Source: Haladaptatus caseinilyticus (GTDB lineage Archaea > Halobacteriota > Halobacteria > Halobacteriales > Haladaptataceae). Taken from it: 64,000 nt of DNA. Shown piece by piece: positions 25,934-35,037 of the stretch. Each line of letters opens with the position of its first letter. The first letter of the stretch is position 1. The DNA is taken from the NCBI RefSeq assembly GCF_026248685.1, contig NZ_CP111036.1, positions 2,170,001 through 2,234,000 on the forward strand, read 5' to 3'. A model generated the notes under the pieces. It was given only the letters and a program-made list of their open reading frames with translations, was not told the DNA's origin and did not search any database. A program made the position numbers and the translations under genes.

Positions 25934-26796
25934 AATCGAAGAAAGGACGAGTGGCGCTCTACTGCGTCCTGTTCGCACTTGTCGCGTTCTATTTGGCACC
26001 GCTGGAGTCGGCAATCATGACTGCCTTCAAGACGTCCAGCGCATTCAATGAGACGCTCCCGTTTGCACCGCCAGGACTGGACGGATTCACCCTCGACGCG
26101 TGGCGAGTGGCGACAACCAAACTCTCCCACGGTATCCTGAACAGTCTGCTGTTGGCGATTCCAGCGACGATACTGTCGGCCACCCTCGGGAGTCTCGCTG
26201 CGTACGGCGTGACCAACGTTGAGTGGAAGTACCAGATGCCGATTATCGCATTGTTCGTCGCAGGCATCTTCATCCCGTATCAGGCGGTTCTGGTGCCGCT
26301 GTCGCGACTGTTTGCCATTGTGGACACCCAGTCTTTACTGGCACCGTTGTGGGGACTGCCGCTGATGCGCGCCCACTACGCGAACATCATCAACCTCATC
26401 ATCGCACACACGGCGTACGGGATTCCGATTACCTTCCTGCTGTTCCGTTCGTACTATCGGAACCTCTCGGAAGAGATGCTGGAAGCGGCCCGTCTCGACG
26501 GGGCGAGCGTGTTCAGCATTTATCGGAACATCGTGCTCCCGCTGTCGAAGCCGATGTTCGCGGTGACGCTTATCTATCAGTTCACACAGGTGTGGAACGA
26601 TCTCCTGTTTGCGCTGGTCATCCTACCCGGCGGAGCAGGAGCGGGCGAACCAGTGACCGTCGCCCTGACGAACCTCAGCGGCGGAATCATCCAATCGTTC
26701 GGACTACAGATGGCGGGCGCGTTCGTCGCGGCAGTGCCCACGCTCATCGTGTACATTGCATTCGGGGAACAGTTCGCAAAAGGAGTTGCTAACTAA
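25930..26796 (+). CDS. Sugar ABC transporter permease (MalG/UgpE type)
   Basis: A 288-residue permease with six membrane helices and the EAA loop EAARLDGASVFSIYRNIVLPLS. It forms the channel with the upstream permease, to which it is coupled by an ATGA overlap. The periplasmic loop after helix 1 (LPFAPPGLDGFTLDAWRVATTKLSHGI) is the usual MalG-type pattern. Confidence 0.9.
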   Translation: MKSKKGRVALYCVLFALVAFYLAPLESAIMTAFKTSSAFNETLPFAPPGLDGFTLDAWRVATTKLSHGILNSLLLAIPATILSATLGSLAAYGVTNVEWKYQMPIIALFVAGIFIPYQAVLVPLSRLFAIVDTQSLLAPLWGLPLMRAHYANIINLIIAHTAYGIPITFLLFRSYYRNLSEEMLEAARLDGASVFSIYRNIVLPLSKPMFAVTLIYQFTQVWNDLLFALVILPGGAGAGEPVTVALTNLSGGIIQSFGLQMAGAFVAAVPTLIVYIAFGEQFAKGVAN

Positions 26797-26835
26797 TGAT
26801 ACGAAACGATACGATGGAACGGAGGAACCGGAACG

Positions 26836-28038
26836 ATGGCTGAACTCACACTCGACGGCGTGACGAAGTGGTTCGACGACGACAGCGACCGGATCGTCGC
26901 AGTTGATGACGCGAATATCGACATTGAGGACGGGGAGTTCCTCGTCCTCGTCGGCCCCTCGGGATGCGGAAAATCGACTACGCTCCGGATGATTGCCGGA
27001 TTGGAAACCATATCGGACGGTGCGATCCGCCTCGACGGACGAACCATCAACGACCAACCGCCGACGACGCGGGACATCGCCATGGTGTTCCAATCCTACG
27101 CGCTCTATCCGCACATGACGGTTCGGGAGAACATGAGCTTCGGATTGGAGGAGTCCACGGACCTCTCGGACGACGATATTTCACGGCGCGTCGAAGAGAC
27201 CGCCGAGATGATGGGCATTTACGACTTGCTCGACCGAAAGCCCAGTGAACTGTCCGGCGGTCAGCAACAGCGTGTCGCGTTGGGACGAGCGATCGTCCGC
27301 GACCCCGAGGTGTTCCTGATGGACGAACCGTTGTCGAACCTCGACGCCAAACTGCGGTCACAGATGCGCACCGAACTGCAGCGATTGCAGGAAGACCTCG
27401 GTGTGACGACGGTGTACGTCACGCACGACCAGACGGAGGCGATGACGATGGGTGACCGAATCGCCATTCTGAACGACGGAAAACTCCAGCAGGTTGCGAC
27501 CCCGATCGAGGCATATCACCGGCCTGCGAACCGATTCGTTGCAGGGTTCATCGGCGATCCGTCGATGAACTTCTTCGAGATGAAACGCGACGGGGACACA
27601 CTGGTCGGCGAGAACTTCGAGTATTCACTCTCCGCGGAGGCGCTCGATGAAGTCGGCGACACCGAGCGCGTAACGCTCGGCATCCGCCCGGAGGATATCG
27701 AACTCGTCTCAAGCGACGAGAGCGCACACGAGTTCCGGACCGTCGTGGACGTCGTCGAACCGATGGGCAACGAGAACAACGTCTACCTTCGGTTCGCGTC
27801 GGCGAACGACCGGTCGGCGAAGGGACAAGTAGCAGCGGAGCAACCGACCGAAGACGGACCGACAGGGGAACGACGGACGTTCGTCGTCACGGTCGGTGGG
27901 ATGCAGACCATCGACGAAGGGCAAGAAGTGGTCTCCCGGATACCGGAGACCGCGATACATCTGTTCGACACAGAGACGGGTACTGCACTTCGGAATCGAG
28001 CGCTCGATCTATCCGAGGCGTCGGTTCCGAACCGCTAA
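26836..28038 (+). CDS. Sugar ABC transporter ATP-binding protein (MalK/UgpC type)
   Basis: A 400-residue ATPase that drives the importer. Walker A GPSGCGKST near residue 39, Q-loop FQSYALYPHM, signature LSGGQQQR, Walker B VFLMDEPLSNLDAK and switch His in VYVTHDQTEAMT are intact. The C-terminal 170 residues form the TOBE/regulatory domain (RVTLGIRPEDIEL) with a Gly/Asp/Ser-rich insert near 335. It ends the operon, 39 bases after the second permease. Confidence 0.92.
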   Translation: MAELTLDGVTKWFDDDSDRIVAVDDANIDIEDGEFLVLVGPSGCGKSTTLRMIAGLETISDGAIRLDGRTINDQPPTTRDIAMVFQSYALYPHMTVRENMSFGLEESTDLSDDDISRRVEETAEMMGIYDLLDRKPSELSGGQQQRVALGRAIVRDPEVFLMDEPLSNLDAKLRSQMRTELQRLQEDLGVTTVYVTHDQTEAMTMGDRIAILNDGKLQQVATPIEAYHRPANRFVAGFIGDPSMNFFEMKRDGDTLVGENFEYSLSAEALDEVGDTERVTLGIRPEDIELVSSDESAHEFRTVVDVVEPMGNENNVYLRFASANDRSAKGQVAAEQPTEDGPTGERRTFVVTVGGMQTIDEGQEVVSRIPETAIHLFDTETGTALRNRALDLSEASVPNR

Positions 28039-28056
28039 CCGTCTTCCTGCGGGTCG

Positions 28057-28302
28057 TTACTGTTCGTACTCTTCGGGCGTGTAGGTTTTCAGTTCGAGCG
28101 CGTGGATGTCCGTCGTCATGTGATCGCCCAGCGCGTCGTAAACCAGTTGATGCTGTTGCACCAGCGTTTTGCCCTCGAAGGCGGGCGAGACGACGAGTGC
28201 GGCGAGGTGGTCCTCATCGTGTTCGCCACGAGGGTGCGTGACCGTCACGTCGGCGTCTTCGAGTTCCGATTCGATGAGTGCAACGACTTCGTCGGCGTTC
28301 AT
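28057..28302 (-). CDS. BolA-family protein
   Basis: An 81-residue protein of the BolA fold. The invariant His-rich strand LVQQHQLVYDALG is present and the N-terminal helix MNADEVVALIESEL is typical. BolA proteins pair with monothiol glutaredoxins in Fe-S cluster trafficking in bacteria and eukaryotes; the archaeal role is inferred only. It converges on the sugar ABC ATPase. The 248 bases upstream (28303-28550) hold no supported gene. Confidence 0.88.
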   Translation of the reverse strand: MNADEVVALIESELEDADVTVTHPRGEHDEDHLAALVVSPAFEGKTLVQQHQLVYDALGDHMTTDIHALELKTYTPEEYEQ

Positions 28303-28550
28303 GGATGATGATATCGCCTGAAGGGTTAAAAAGTCGGAGGAACGGAGCGCGTGATGGGTCGAAGCATGCTTCCGACGATGGACGACCGGGACGAGCGCGA
28401 GCGGGTGACGGGAATCGGTTGGGAAAGGTGGTCGTCACGAAGCGAAGGCGGTACGACCGTTGCTGGAAATAGTTGTCACCGAACCTCGGGAGTGGAAACC
28501 GGTCGTGAGAAAGTGCGCTTCCGATACCGTACCTCGTCTCCGACGGGGGA

Positions 28551-28814
28551 CTAGCTCCACCAGCCGAACTGTTCTTTGGCCTGTTCGATGGCGCCCTCGA
28601 CTTTCTTCTCGAGTTCGTCGATGGACCGCTCGACATGGTGGACTCGCTCGCGGGGAATCCGGCGGACGATATCGTCGCCCTCGTCGTTCTCACCGACCTT
28701 CACGAGCCAATGGTCGTCGAAGTACACAATATCGTCGTTTTCGACTTCGCGTTCGGTCGTTCCATCCGGAGCGTCGTAGACGATGGTCGCCGTACCGACA
28801 TCTGGGTCGGGCAT
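28551..28814 (-). CDS. Small haloarchaeal protein, function unknown
   Basis: An 87-residue acidic protein. Its first half is a compact beta pattern (ATIVYDAPDGTTEREVENDDIVYFDDHWLV), and the second a helix predicted to coil (VHHVERSIDELEKKVEGAIEQAKEQF). No metal-binding or catalytic motif is visible. Haloarchaeal codon use and a normal ATG support it as real. The fusion gene upstream reads in the same direction and ends 54 bases before this ATG. Confidence 0.65.
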   Translation of the reverse strand: MPDPDVGTATIVYDAPDGTTEREVENDDIVYFDDHWLVKVGENDEGDDIVRRIPRERVHHVERSIDELEKKVEGAIEQAKEQFGWWS

Positions 28815-28868
28815 GATTCGTTCCTGTGCCCGGAAAACAGAAACGTCTGTTGGCCGGAAACGAACGTG

Positions 28869-30191
28869 TCACTCCTCAAGCGCCCGACGTTTCAAATCGA
28901 CGCGATAGTCGGAAAGTACGTCTCGACCCATGATGAGTTGATATCGCATGTGGCTACGGTCGACGACGCTTGCGGTCGTCCGATGCCATCTGTCGCCGAT
29001 GACGATGTCGACGTCCACCAGGGGACGTTTCTTGCTCGACTGCTGGCTCCCCGACCGGACCGTGGTACTGCTTTTGATCGGACCGGCACCCACCTTTGCG
29101 GCGAGGTCGATTCCGATGCTCGTCCGTTTTGCCCCGGTGTCGGCTTTGGCGACGACCGAATCGAGCCCCACCATTCCGTTGACCAACACGCGCTCGGTGT
29201 AGCCGACCGTCCGGGGATTACCGTCGGAATTCGAATTCGCAGGGGTGGGTTTACAACGGGGAACCGAGTCGTCGAACGTGTCGGCGAGTGTTTCGACTTG
29301 CTCGTTCGAGACCGACCCGCCGACCCGCTCGATAGCGAGGCGTGCGATAGAGGGTGCTGCACTTCTCCCCGTGGCGCGATAGAGTCCCCTGAATCCTGCG
29401 GTTGGGTTTACTTCGAGGACGTACCACTCCTCGTTCCACCTCATCAAATCGACGCCAGCGATATCGAGGCCGACAGCGACTGTTGCTTCTCGGGCGACGG
29501 TGCCGACTTCGTCGGCCAGTTCGTCGGTCGCATCCTCCGGAACGCCACCGCGGGCGACGTTTGTCCGCCAGTCGCCATTGGGCGCCAAGCGACGCATTAT
29601 CCCGACTATCTCGCCGTCTACGACGTACGCGCGAACGTCCCACTGCCGGTCGTTTTGATCGAGAAATCGCTGGACAAACGTATGTCGCCGTCCGACGAGA
29701 TGACTGGGGTGGCCCGTGTCGTCGAGTTTCCACGTCGTTTCTCCGTGCGTTCCAACGCCGGTTTTTATCACTAATGGATTTTCGAGGTGGTCACGTCCCG
29801 CGGCGAACGAACTGCTGCTCAGTGCAAAATACGAGTCGGGCGTCCGAACGCCGTGGTCGGAAAGGCGGACAGCAGTTGCGTATTTATGTACCGCAGTCAG
29901 CACGTTGTGGGGGTGATTGAGCATCGGACGGATTCCGGCGAGGATGTTGGCGATCTCTAGCTCTTCGAGTGGGTCGTCGATAGTCGCCAGCAGAAGACGG
30001 TTCACGAGTACATCGACGCTCGGAACGAGGCGTGCTTGGTCGTCGATAATTTCGACGTGTGTGTTTGCCTTTCGAAGCCAGATCGGAGTGTGTCCCAACG
30101 CCTCGATTGCGTTCAAGATGGCTTTCGTCTCCTTACTGTTGTGAAAACTCAGAACACCTACTCGAACGGAACCATCGCGTGAGACTGCCAT
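28869..30191 (-). CDS. RimK-like ATP-grasp ligase fused to a retropepsin-like (PF05618) protease domain
   Basis: A 440-residue two-domain protein. Residues 10-290 are a RimK-type ATP-grasp enzyme (PLVIKTGVGTHGETTWKL as the ATP lid region, DVRAYVVDGEIVGIMRR, and YVLEVNPTAGFRGLYRATG as the metal site). Residues 330-440 are a retropepsin-like domain with the motif VAKADTGAKRTSIG (Asp351-Thr-Gly), of the family once called ATP-dependent zinc protease. RimK enzymes add Glu to proteins or make peptide bonds; bacterial genomes often place RimK beside a separate gene of the second family. The fusion suggests one protein both adds and trims a peptide tag. Substrate unknown. Confidence 0.85.
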   Translation of the reverse strand: MAVSRDGSVRVGVLSFHNSKETKAILNAIEALGHTPIWLRKANTHVEIIDDQARLVPSVDVLVNRLLLATIDDPLEELEIANILAGIRPMLNHPHNVLTAVHKYATAVRLSDHGVRTPDSYFALSSSSFAAGRDHLENPLVIKTGVGTHGETTWKLDDTGHPSHLVGRRHTFVQRFLDQNDRQWDVRAYVVDGEIVGIMRRLAPNGDWRTNVARGGVPEDATDELADEVGTVAREATVAVGLDIAGVDLMRWNEEWYVLEVNPTAGFRGLYRATGRSAAPSIARLAIERVGGSVSNEQVETLADTFDDSVPRCKPTPANSNSDGNPRTVGYTERVLVNGMVGLDSVVAKADTGAKRTSIGIDLAAKVGAGPIKSSTTVRSGSQQSSKKRPLVDVDIVIGDRWHRTTASVVDRSHMRYQLIMGRDVLSDYRVDLKRRALEE

Positions 30192-30290
30192 ACGTACCGT
30201 AGGGGTGGCACGAGCGTGTCGTTTTCGCCACGTATATTCAGTATGAGAGGAGCGCGCGGAAGCGAACGATGTTCGATATCCTGACTCCGG

Positions 30291-31343
30291 CTACAGCCCC
30301 ATGGCCTGCACCAGTGAAATTCCGCTCGCGAGCGCGCCGACGAGATAGCCGCCGATTGCACCGCCGTTTAGGAGCGGGAGACCGGCGTGTGCACGACCTT
30401 TGAGAACCATCCAAAGGAGGACGACCAGTCCGGCCAGGGTCCCGACCATCGCGGTGAGAGCGGGCAGGTTCAGTGCGAATCCCGAAACGAGGGGTTTGGC
30501 GGGCGAGAAGAAGGCTGCACTGGCGACGAGCACGGTCGGCATCACGGCATCACCGAGTCCGATGAAGAAAGCGTCCCTGTCGCCCGAGTCGGCGTCGGGT
30601 TCGCCGGATTCCTCGTCTCCGCTTGACTCCACGATTTCGTCCGATCTGCCAGTCTCGTTCGATTCACCGGCCTCGTCCGATTCGTCACCTGGCGACACCG
30701 CACCCTCGCTGGTGGCCTGTGCGGTGTCCTCCAGGAACGAGTATGAGAGCGTCATAGGAATGACGAGGATGACGGGGATTTTCAGGTCCATCACGCCGGA
30801 AGCGAGCGTGAGCATATGTTCCGTGCCGTAGACGCTGATAGCGTCGTAGATGGCGAGCACCGCTAGCAGTATGATCGCGGGAAGCAGGCCGAAACTGATG
30901 CCGAACAGTCCCGCCGCGCCCGCACCCATGACCACTCCGGCAGTGTCGATGACGTACCACTCGGGATACACTGCGAGCGCGAGCGCGACGAGTCCCGCCG
31001 CGCCCCACGCGATGACGTTGACCGGTGCGCCGCCAACCGTCACCTCGACCGTGGGTGGGATAACGACGCTAAACACGTACAGCGATAGCATGCCGCTCGT
31101 GAGGATGATGACCGCTCGAAGAATCCATTCGACGCCGAGTTTGATGACCGCGAGCATTCCGGCGGTGAAGACGAGGATGACCCCAACGTAGACGAGACTG
31201 TTGGTCGGGTCGGAGGGGTCTTCGACCGTCTGGTAACCCGCCGATTCGAACGGTTCGACAAGCGCCAACGCGCCGAGTTGCACCCCGAGGAAGATGGCGA
31301 TGGTCAACCCGGACGCGAATAGCACTCGCGTTCGTTTGTTCAT
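30291..31343 (-). CDS. Presenilin-type intramembrane aspartyl protease (PSH)
   Basis: A 350-residue membrane protease with nine or so helices. The catalytic aspartates are Asp167 in AIYDAIS and Asp265 in GLGDAVMP, and the PAL motif is at 294-296. Between the two catalytic helices lies a very acidic loop of about 55 residues (EGAVSPGDESDEAGE onward), the place where presenilin is cut on maturation. Archaeal homologues cleave membrane-spanning substrates in the bilayer. The start MNKRTRVLFASG at 31343 gives the usual N-terminus; the longer frame upstream lacks it. Confidence 0.9.
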   Translation of the reverse strand: MNKRTRVLFASGLTIAIFLGVQLGALALVEPFESAGYQTVEDPSDPTNSLVYVGVILVFTAGMLAVIKLGVEWILRAVIILTSGMLSLYVFSVVIPPTVEVTVGGAPVNVIAWGAAGLVALALAVYPEWYVIDTAGVVMGAGAAGLFGISFGLLPAIILLAVLAIYDAISVYGTEHMLTLASGVMDLKIPVILVIPMTLSYSFLEDTAQATSEGAVSPGDESDEAGESNETGRSDEIVESSGDEESGEPDADSGDRDAFFIGLGDAVMPTVLVASAAFFSPAKPLVSGFALNLPALTAMVGTLAGLVVLLWMVLKGRAHAGLPLLNGGAIGGYLVGALASGISLVQAMGL

Positions 31344-31579
31344 GGCCGAAGCAATGAAGTGACCCCTCTTTGTGGTTTTGGGTTCGACATTTCCGTGCAG
31401 TGTCGTGTTTTCTTCCCGATTCGGTACCCATGAGTGCGTTCGACTGCATCGCGCTTTCGCTGGTCCGTGAGTCGGCACGTTTTGTGACTGGCGGTCGGAG
31501 CCGTGACTTCCTCCGATTGCGATGAGTGCGTGAGACGCTATTCAGAGTATTCTCGTTCCGCATCCGATGACGGTACGTG

Positions 31580-32578
31580 CTATTCCCCGGTTAACGCCTC
31601 ACTCGCGGGTGAGAGGGAAATCGTCGAACCCAACCCTTCCTCCCGAGCTTTCTCGTAGAGCAGGTACGCGGACGCAACAGTTTCGATGCCCGTTCCGCCA
31701 CTGTCGAAGACGGTGATTTCGTCCTCCGATTCTCGGCCTGTGGCTTCACCCGCGACGATTTCGCCGAGTTCGGCGTGGATGTGGTCGTCGGTGACGGCAC
31801 CCGTTTCGACCGCGGCGAGGAACGACCCGGCGTCTTGTGTCGCTCGCTCGCGCAGGTCGGGGACGTACGTCGCACGCTCGATGGTTGTCGCATCGAGTTC
31901 GCGCTTTTTTGGGTGGTACTGCCCCATCGCGGTAACGTGTGCACCGTCTTCGAGTAGGTCGCCATCGAACACCGGTTCGTTCGCCGTCGTCGCGGTAATC
32001 ACGATTTCCGCGTCCTCGACAGCGGCGGCACTGCTCGCGACGGCGGCAACCGAAGCGTCGAGTCCCTCGTTCATCTCCCCGGCGAACGATTCGCGGCTCT
32101 CCTTCGTCGGGGAGTAGACCGAGACCGTTTCGATGTCGCGGACGGACGTCACGGCCTTCAGCTGTCCACGTGCCTGTGCGCCGCTTCCGATGATGGCGAG
32201 TTTCGTCGCGTCTTTCCGAGCGAGTGTATCCACGCCGACCGCACCGGTCGCACCCGTTTTGAACGGATTCATGCTCGCGCCGTCGATAAGTGCGATGGGT
32301 GCGCCGCTGTCGACGTCGAACAAGGGTGTCATGAACCACGCATCCTCCGCACCGAACCCGGCGGAGTACATGTACCCGCCCATCGCACCCGTCTCGGGGA
32401 GGATCGCGGAATATCCAGTCAGCATTCCGGCGGGGTCATCGTTCGGGAGCGTCGTGCGTGGTTTTGCGGGCGCACCCCTACCTCGCTGGCGGTATCCTTC
32501 GCGGACAGCATCGACGTACTCTTCCGGCGTTGCCAGTCCTGCAACGTCGTCGCTCGTCAGAAACAGCGCATCTGTCAT
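31580..32578 (-). CDS. Ornithine cyclodeaminase/alanine dehydrogenase-family protein
   Basis: A 332-residue NAD(P)-dependent enzyme of the mu-crystallin/ornithine cyclodeaminase family. Seen: the N-terminal substrate arm (LFLTSDDVAGLATPEEYVDAV), a Rossmann fold with KLAIIGSGAQARGQLKAV, and EIVITATTANEPVFDGDLLEDGAHVTAMGQYHPKKRELD. Close relatives in archaea act as alanine dehydrogenase or ornithine cyclodeaminase; I cannot tell which. The start MTDALFLTSDD was chosen because the 67 residues before it are not haloarchaeal. Confidence 0.88.
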   Translation of the reverse strand: MTDALFLTSDDVAGLATPEEYVDAVREGYRQRGRGAPAKPRTTLPNDDPAGMLTGYSAILPETGAMGGYMYSAGFGAEDAWFMTPLFDVDSGAPIALIDGASMNPFKTGATGAVGVDTLARKDATKLAIIGSGAQARGQLKAVTSVRDIETVSVYSPTKESRESFAGEMNEGLDASVAAVASSAAAVEDAEIVITATTANEPVFDGDLLEDGAHVTAMGQYHPKKRELDATTIERATYVPDLRERATQDAGSFLAAVETGAVTDDHIHAELGEIVAGEATGRESEDEITVFDSGGTGIETVASAYLLYEKAREEGLGSTISLSPASEALTGE

Positions 32579-32672
32579 GGCTGGCAAGAGAACAGCCAGT
32601 GACAAAACCGTTGAGGAACGGGAGAACGTGACGGGAAAGTGAGTACGGAAAAGGGAAGGGAGAGGGAAAAGA

Positions 32673-32888
32673 TCAGTCCGCGGAATTGACTGGAGTGGAC
32701 GTCTGGGCGGCAGGGGTGTCGTCGACAGGTCCGTTGATGAACAGCGCATGGCCGATGAGGAGAACCGCCGCGGTTGCACCGAGCGGAATCGCAGTCGTCA
32801 GTGCGAGTCCAGCAACGCTGAGTGCTCCGGTTACGCCAACGAGTGCGAGTGGAATCAGGCCCAGAATGAGGTCGTAGTACCCAGTCAT
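32673..32888 (-). CDS. Two-helix small membrane protein
   Basis: A 71-residue protein with two hydrophobic stretches (about 5-30 and 35-52) and a short polar tail. No function is known. A TATA-like element at 32913-32925, 25-37 bases before the ATG and inside an imperfect inverted repeat, supports expression from a leaderless message. Confidence 0.6.
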   Translation of the reverse strand: MTGYYDLILGLIPLALVGVTGALSVAGLALTTAIPLGATAAVLLIGHALFINGPVDDTPAAQTSTPVNSAD

Positions 32889-33281
32889 AATCTATTATAG
32901 AATATGCGGGGAGGGTATATAACTCTTCCCCATATGAGAGCCAGTCGTTCTGTGTATCTACTCTATATTCTCAGACTCATTGACGAGTTGCTTTGGCATA
33001 AGTTATAGAAATTACCTTCAGATACGGGGCCTGAAAGTCCTAAATTCGGCATTTTGCGGCAATTCCGGATATGACTACAGATAATTTTCATACTAATGTT
33101 CCATGTTAACTATTAGCTCAATTTTCGATGCCGGGAATGTCGGGGAGAAAATATCCACGAGTAATCACGCGCCGGGCACTCGAAGAATAGGGCCCTCGCA
33201 CCGAGACCTACCAAACGGAAAACCGAGGAGTATGTGAATGGTCCGCGTAGGTTTATTAGGAAAAACGATTAAACTCTCCCC
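32889..33281. other. 393-base AT-rich intergenic region with divergent promoters
   Basis: No gene is supported. Near the left end an AT core (TATATAA at about 32916) is flanked by GGGGAG and CTTCCCC between 32908 and 32931, an imperfect palindrome. At the right end GTTTATTA (33251-33258) sits 24-31 bases before the ATG at 33282, a good TATA position for the SdpI-family gene. The middle part (about 32960-33120) is notably AT-rich and has no open frame of length. Confidence 0.45.
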
Positions 33282-33923
33282 ATGAAGGTGCGAACACAGT
33301 ATCTCGTTGCAGCCTTACTCGTCGCCGTCGCGTTCGGCGTCAGTGTTTTCTTTTACCCGCAGATGCCGGACCGGATGGCGACCCATTGGACCACGAGTGG
33401 CGACGCCGACGGGACGATGGGAAAACTGTGGGGAGCGTTTTTACTCCCGACGGTGACCGCGGTCCTTCTCGCCCTGTTCGCAGTAATTCCACGAATCGAC
33501 CCGCTGGATGAGAACATCAGTGTGTTTCGAAAACAGTACGCACTGTTCGTCGTGCTGTTCGTAGCATTCATGCTGTACGTCCATTCGTTCGTCATCCTCT
33601 GGAACCTCGGGTATCGATTCGATTTCACTACGGTTCTCGCGCCCGCCATCGGCGCCCTGTTTTATTTCATCGGCGTGCTGATGAACCGCGTCGAGCGCAA
33701 CTGGTTCGTCGGGGTCCGAACTCCATGGACGCTCTCGAACGATGAAGTGTGGAAAAACACGCATAGCAGAGCTGGCCCGCTGTTCAAACTCGCTGGACTC
33801 GTCGCGATCGTCGGCGTGTTCGTTCCAACCTACGCGATATATCTCATGGTCGTCCCCGCCGTCGGCATCGCGATCTATCTAACCGTCTACTCCTACGTGG
33901 AATATCGCCGCGTCACGGTGTGA
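33282..33923 (+). CDS. DUF1648/SdpI-family membrane protein
   Basis: A 213-residue membrane protein. The DUF1648 segment YPQMPDRMATHWTTSGDADG follows the first helix, and near residue 145 the SdpI signature FVGVRTPWTLSNDEVWKNTHSRAG is present. Bacillus SdpI gives immunity to the SDP toxin and senses it; the archaeal members have unknown roles. About six helices. It overlaps the convergent DUF3054 gene by eleven bases at the 3' end. Confidence 0.87.
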   Translation: MKVRTQYLVAALLVAVAFGVSVFFYPQMPDRMATHWTTSGDADGTMGKLWGAFLLPTVTAVLLALFAVIPRIDPLDENISVFRKQYALFVVLFVAFMLYVHSFVILWNLGYRFDFTTVLAPAIGALFYFIGVLMNRVERNWFVGVRTPWTLSNDEVWKNTHSRAGPLFKLAGLVAIVGVFVPTYAIYLMVVPAVGIAIYLTVYSYVEYRRVTV

Positions 33924-34326
33924 CCGCTGCGACGAGTCCGCGCCAGAAAACGAACGCAACGAGACCGAGCCCCATTACGACGAGGACGAACGAAAGCGGT
34001 GAGTCGCCGTGGAACACCGTCGTTGCTCTCAGTCCGGCCCCGATGAGCGACGCGATGACCCACGTTCCACCCGCCAAAAGTGCCGCGTCACGAACCGATC
34101 GGCGTGCTCGTTTGCTGTAGACGCCGACGAGAACTGATGCCAGTATCCAACCGATGAGAAACGGTGCAACCGTATCCGCGAATGCCAGAGGCGATTTTAT
34201 CGGATTCGCGTTGTGCCGGAGGCTCCCCATCCAGAGAAGACCCACTAATACGACGAGGTCTCCGACGACGAGTCCGGCGGTGGCTGGCGAGCGGTCGAAG
34301 CGCCCGGCGGCGAAGGCACTGCTCAT
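33913..34326 (-). CDS. DUF3054-family membrane protein
   Basis: A 137-residue protein with four hydrophobic segments, matching my memory of DUF3054 (LVVGDLVVLVGLLWMGSLRH and PFLIGWILASVLVGVY). It has a basic loop after helix 2 (SKRARRSVRD). Role unknown. Its last bases overlap those of the SdpI-family gene on the opposite strand. Confidence 0.75.
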   Translation of the reverse strand: MSSAFAAGRFDRSPATAGLVVGDLVVLVGLLWMGSLRHNANPIKSPLAFADTVAPFLIGWILASVLVGVYSKRARRSVRDAALLAGGTWVIASLIGAGLRATTVFHGDSPLSFVLVVMGLGLVAFVFWRGLVAAVTP

Positions 34327-34349
34327 ACGTTTCTCTCGGAACGCCGGGG

Positions 34350-34958
34350 TTATGTCGTTCCCGGTGTGCGTTTGACGCCTGCGACCGTGTAGTCGAACCC
34401 ACGATTTCGGACACGCGGGACGAGCCCAGCATCTGAAAGCATCCGTGAGAGTTTTTCTGGCGTGAAAAAGGCCGAATTCATGCCGATGGCGTGTTCCCCT
34501 CGAACGAGAAGTTTTCCCCGGATGGTCGCCGGATTGAACTCCCGAACGACGAGGACGCCATCGGGCCGAAGTACGCGTACCACTTCCGCGACCGTTTCAC
34601 TCGCGTCGCCGATGTGGTGGAGGGCATCGGAAATAACGACGGCGTCCACCGACTCCGAATCGAGCGGGAGACGGGATGCATCTCCGCGAACGCAGTCGAG
34701 TTCATGTCCCCGCGCCTGCGTAAGCATTCCGACGGATGCATCGAGGACGATTCGTTCGTCCGAATCGAGCGTTCTCACCGCTCGCCCGGTTCCGCCGGCG
34801 ACGTCCACGACACGCTCGATCGACCGGTCCGCCTGTGCTATCCCTTCACCGAGAACGTCGGCGTCGGCATCGGGCGAAAACATATCGTAGAATCGTGCAA
34901 CACGGTCGAAGTAGGCTACGTCCCCATCTGGGAGGGAGCGGGAGTGAGGTCGTCGCAT
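34350..34958 (-). CDS. Class I SAM-dependent methyltransferase (UbiE/MenG-like)
   Basis: A 202-residue methyltransferase with motif I VVDVAGGTGRAVRTL, an acidic strand end (IVLDASVGML), VDAVVISDALHHIGD as motif IV, and RVLRPDGVLVVREFNP, as in Methyltransf_11. The opening FDRVARFYDMFSPDADADV resembles quinone and lipid methyltransferases, so a membrane-lipid or menaquinone-related substrate is possible. I start at MRRPHSRSLP (34958). Confidence 0.83.
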   Translation of the reverse strand: MRRPHSRSLPDGDVAYFDRVARFYDMFSPDADADVLGEGIAQADRSIERVVDVAGGTGRAVRTLDSDERIVLDASVGMLTQARGHELDCVRGDASRLPLDSESVDAVVISDALHHIGDASETVAEVVRVLRPDGVLVVREFNPATIRGKLLVRGEHAIGMNSAFFTPEKLSRMLSDAGLVPRVRNRGFDYTVAGVKRTPGTT

Positions 34959-35037
34959 GCGTCCGAAAACGCGCGCCAGCGAGTAAAATCCGCCGGGCAC
35001 CCGACGGATGGATGTGGGTTGCGTCCACATTGTCGGT

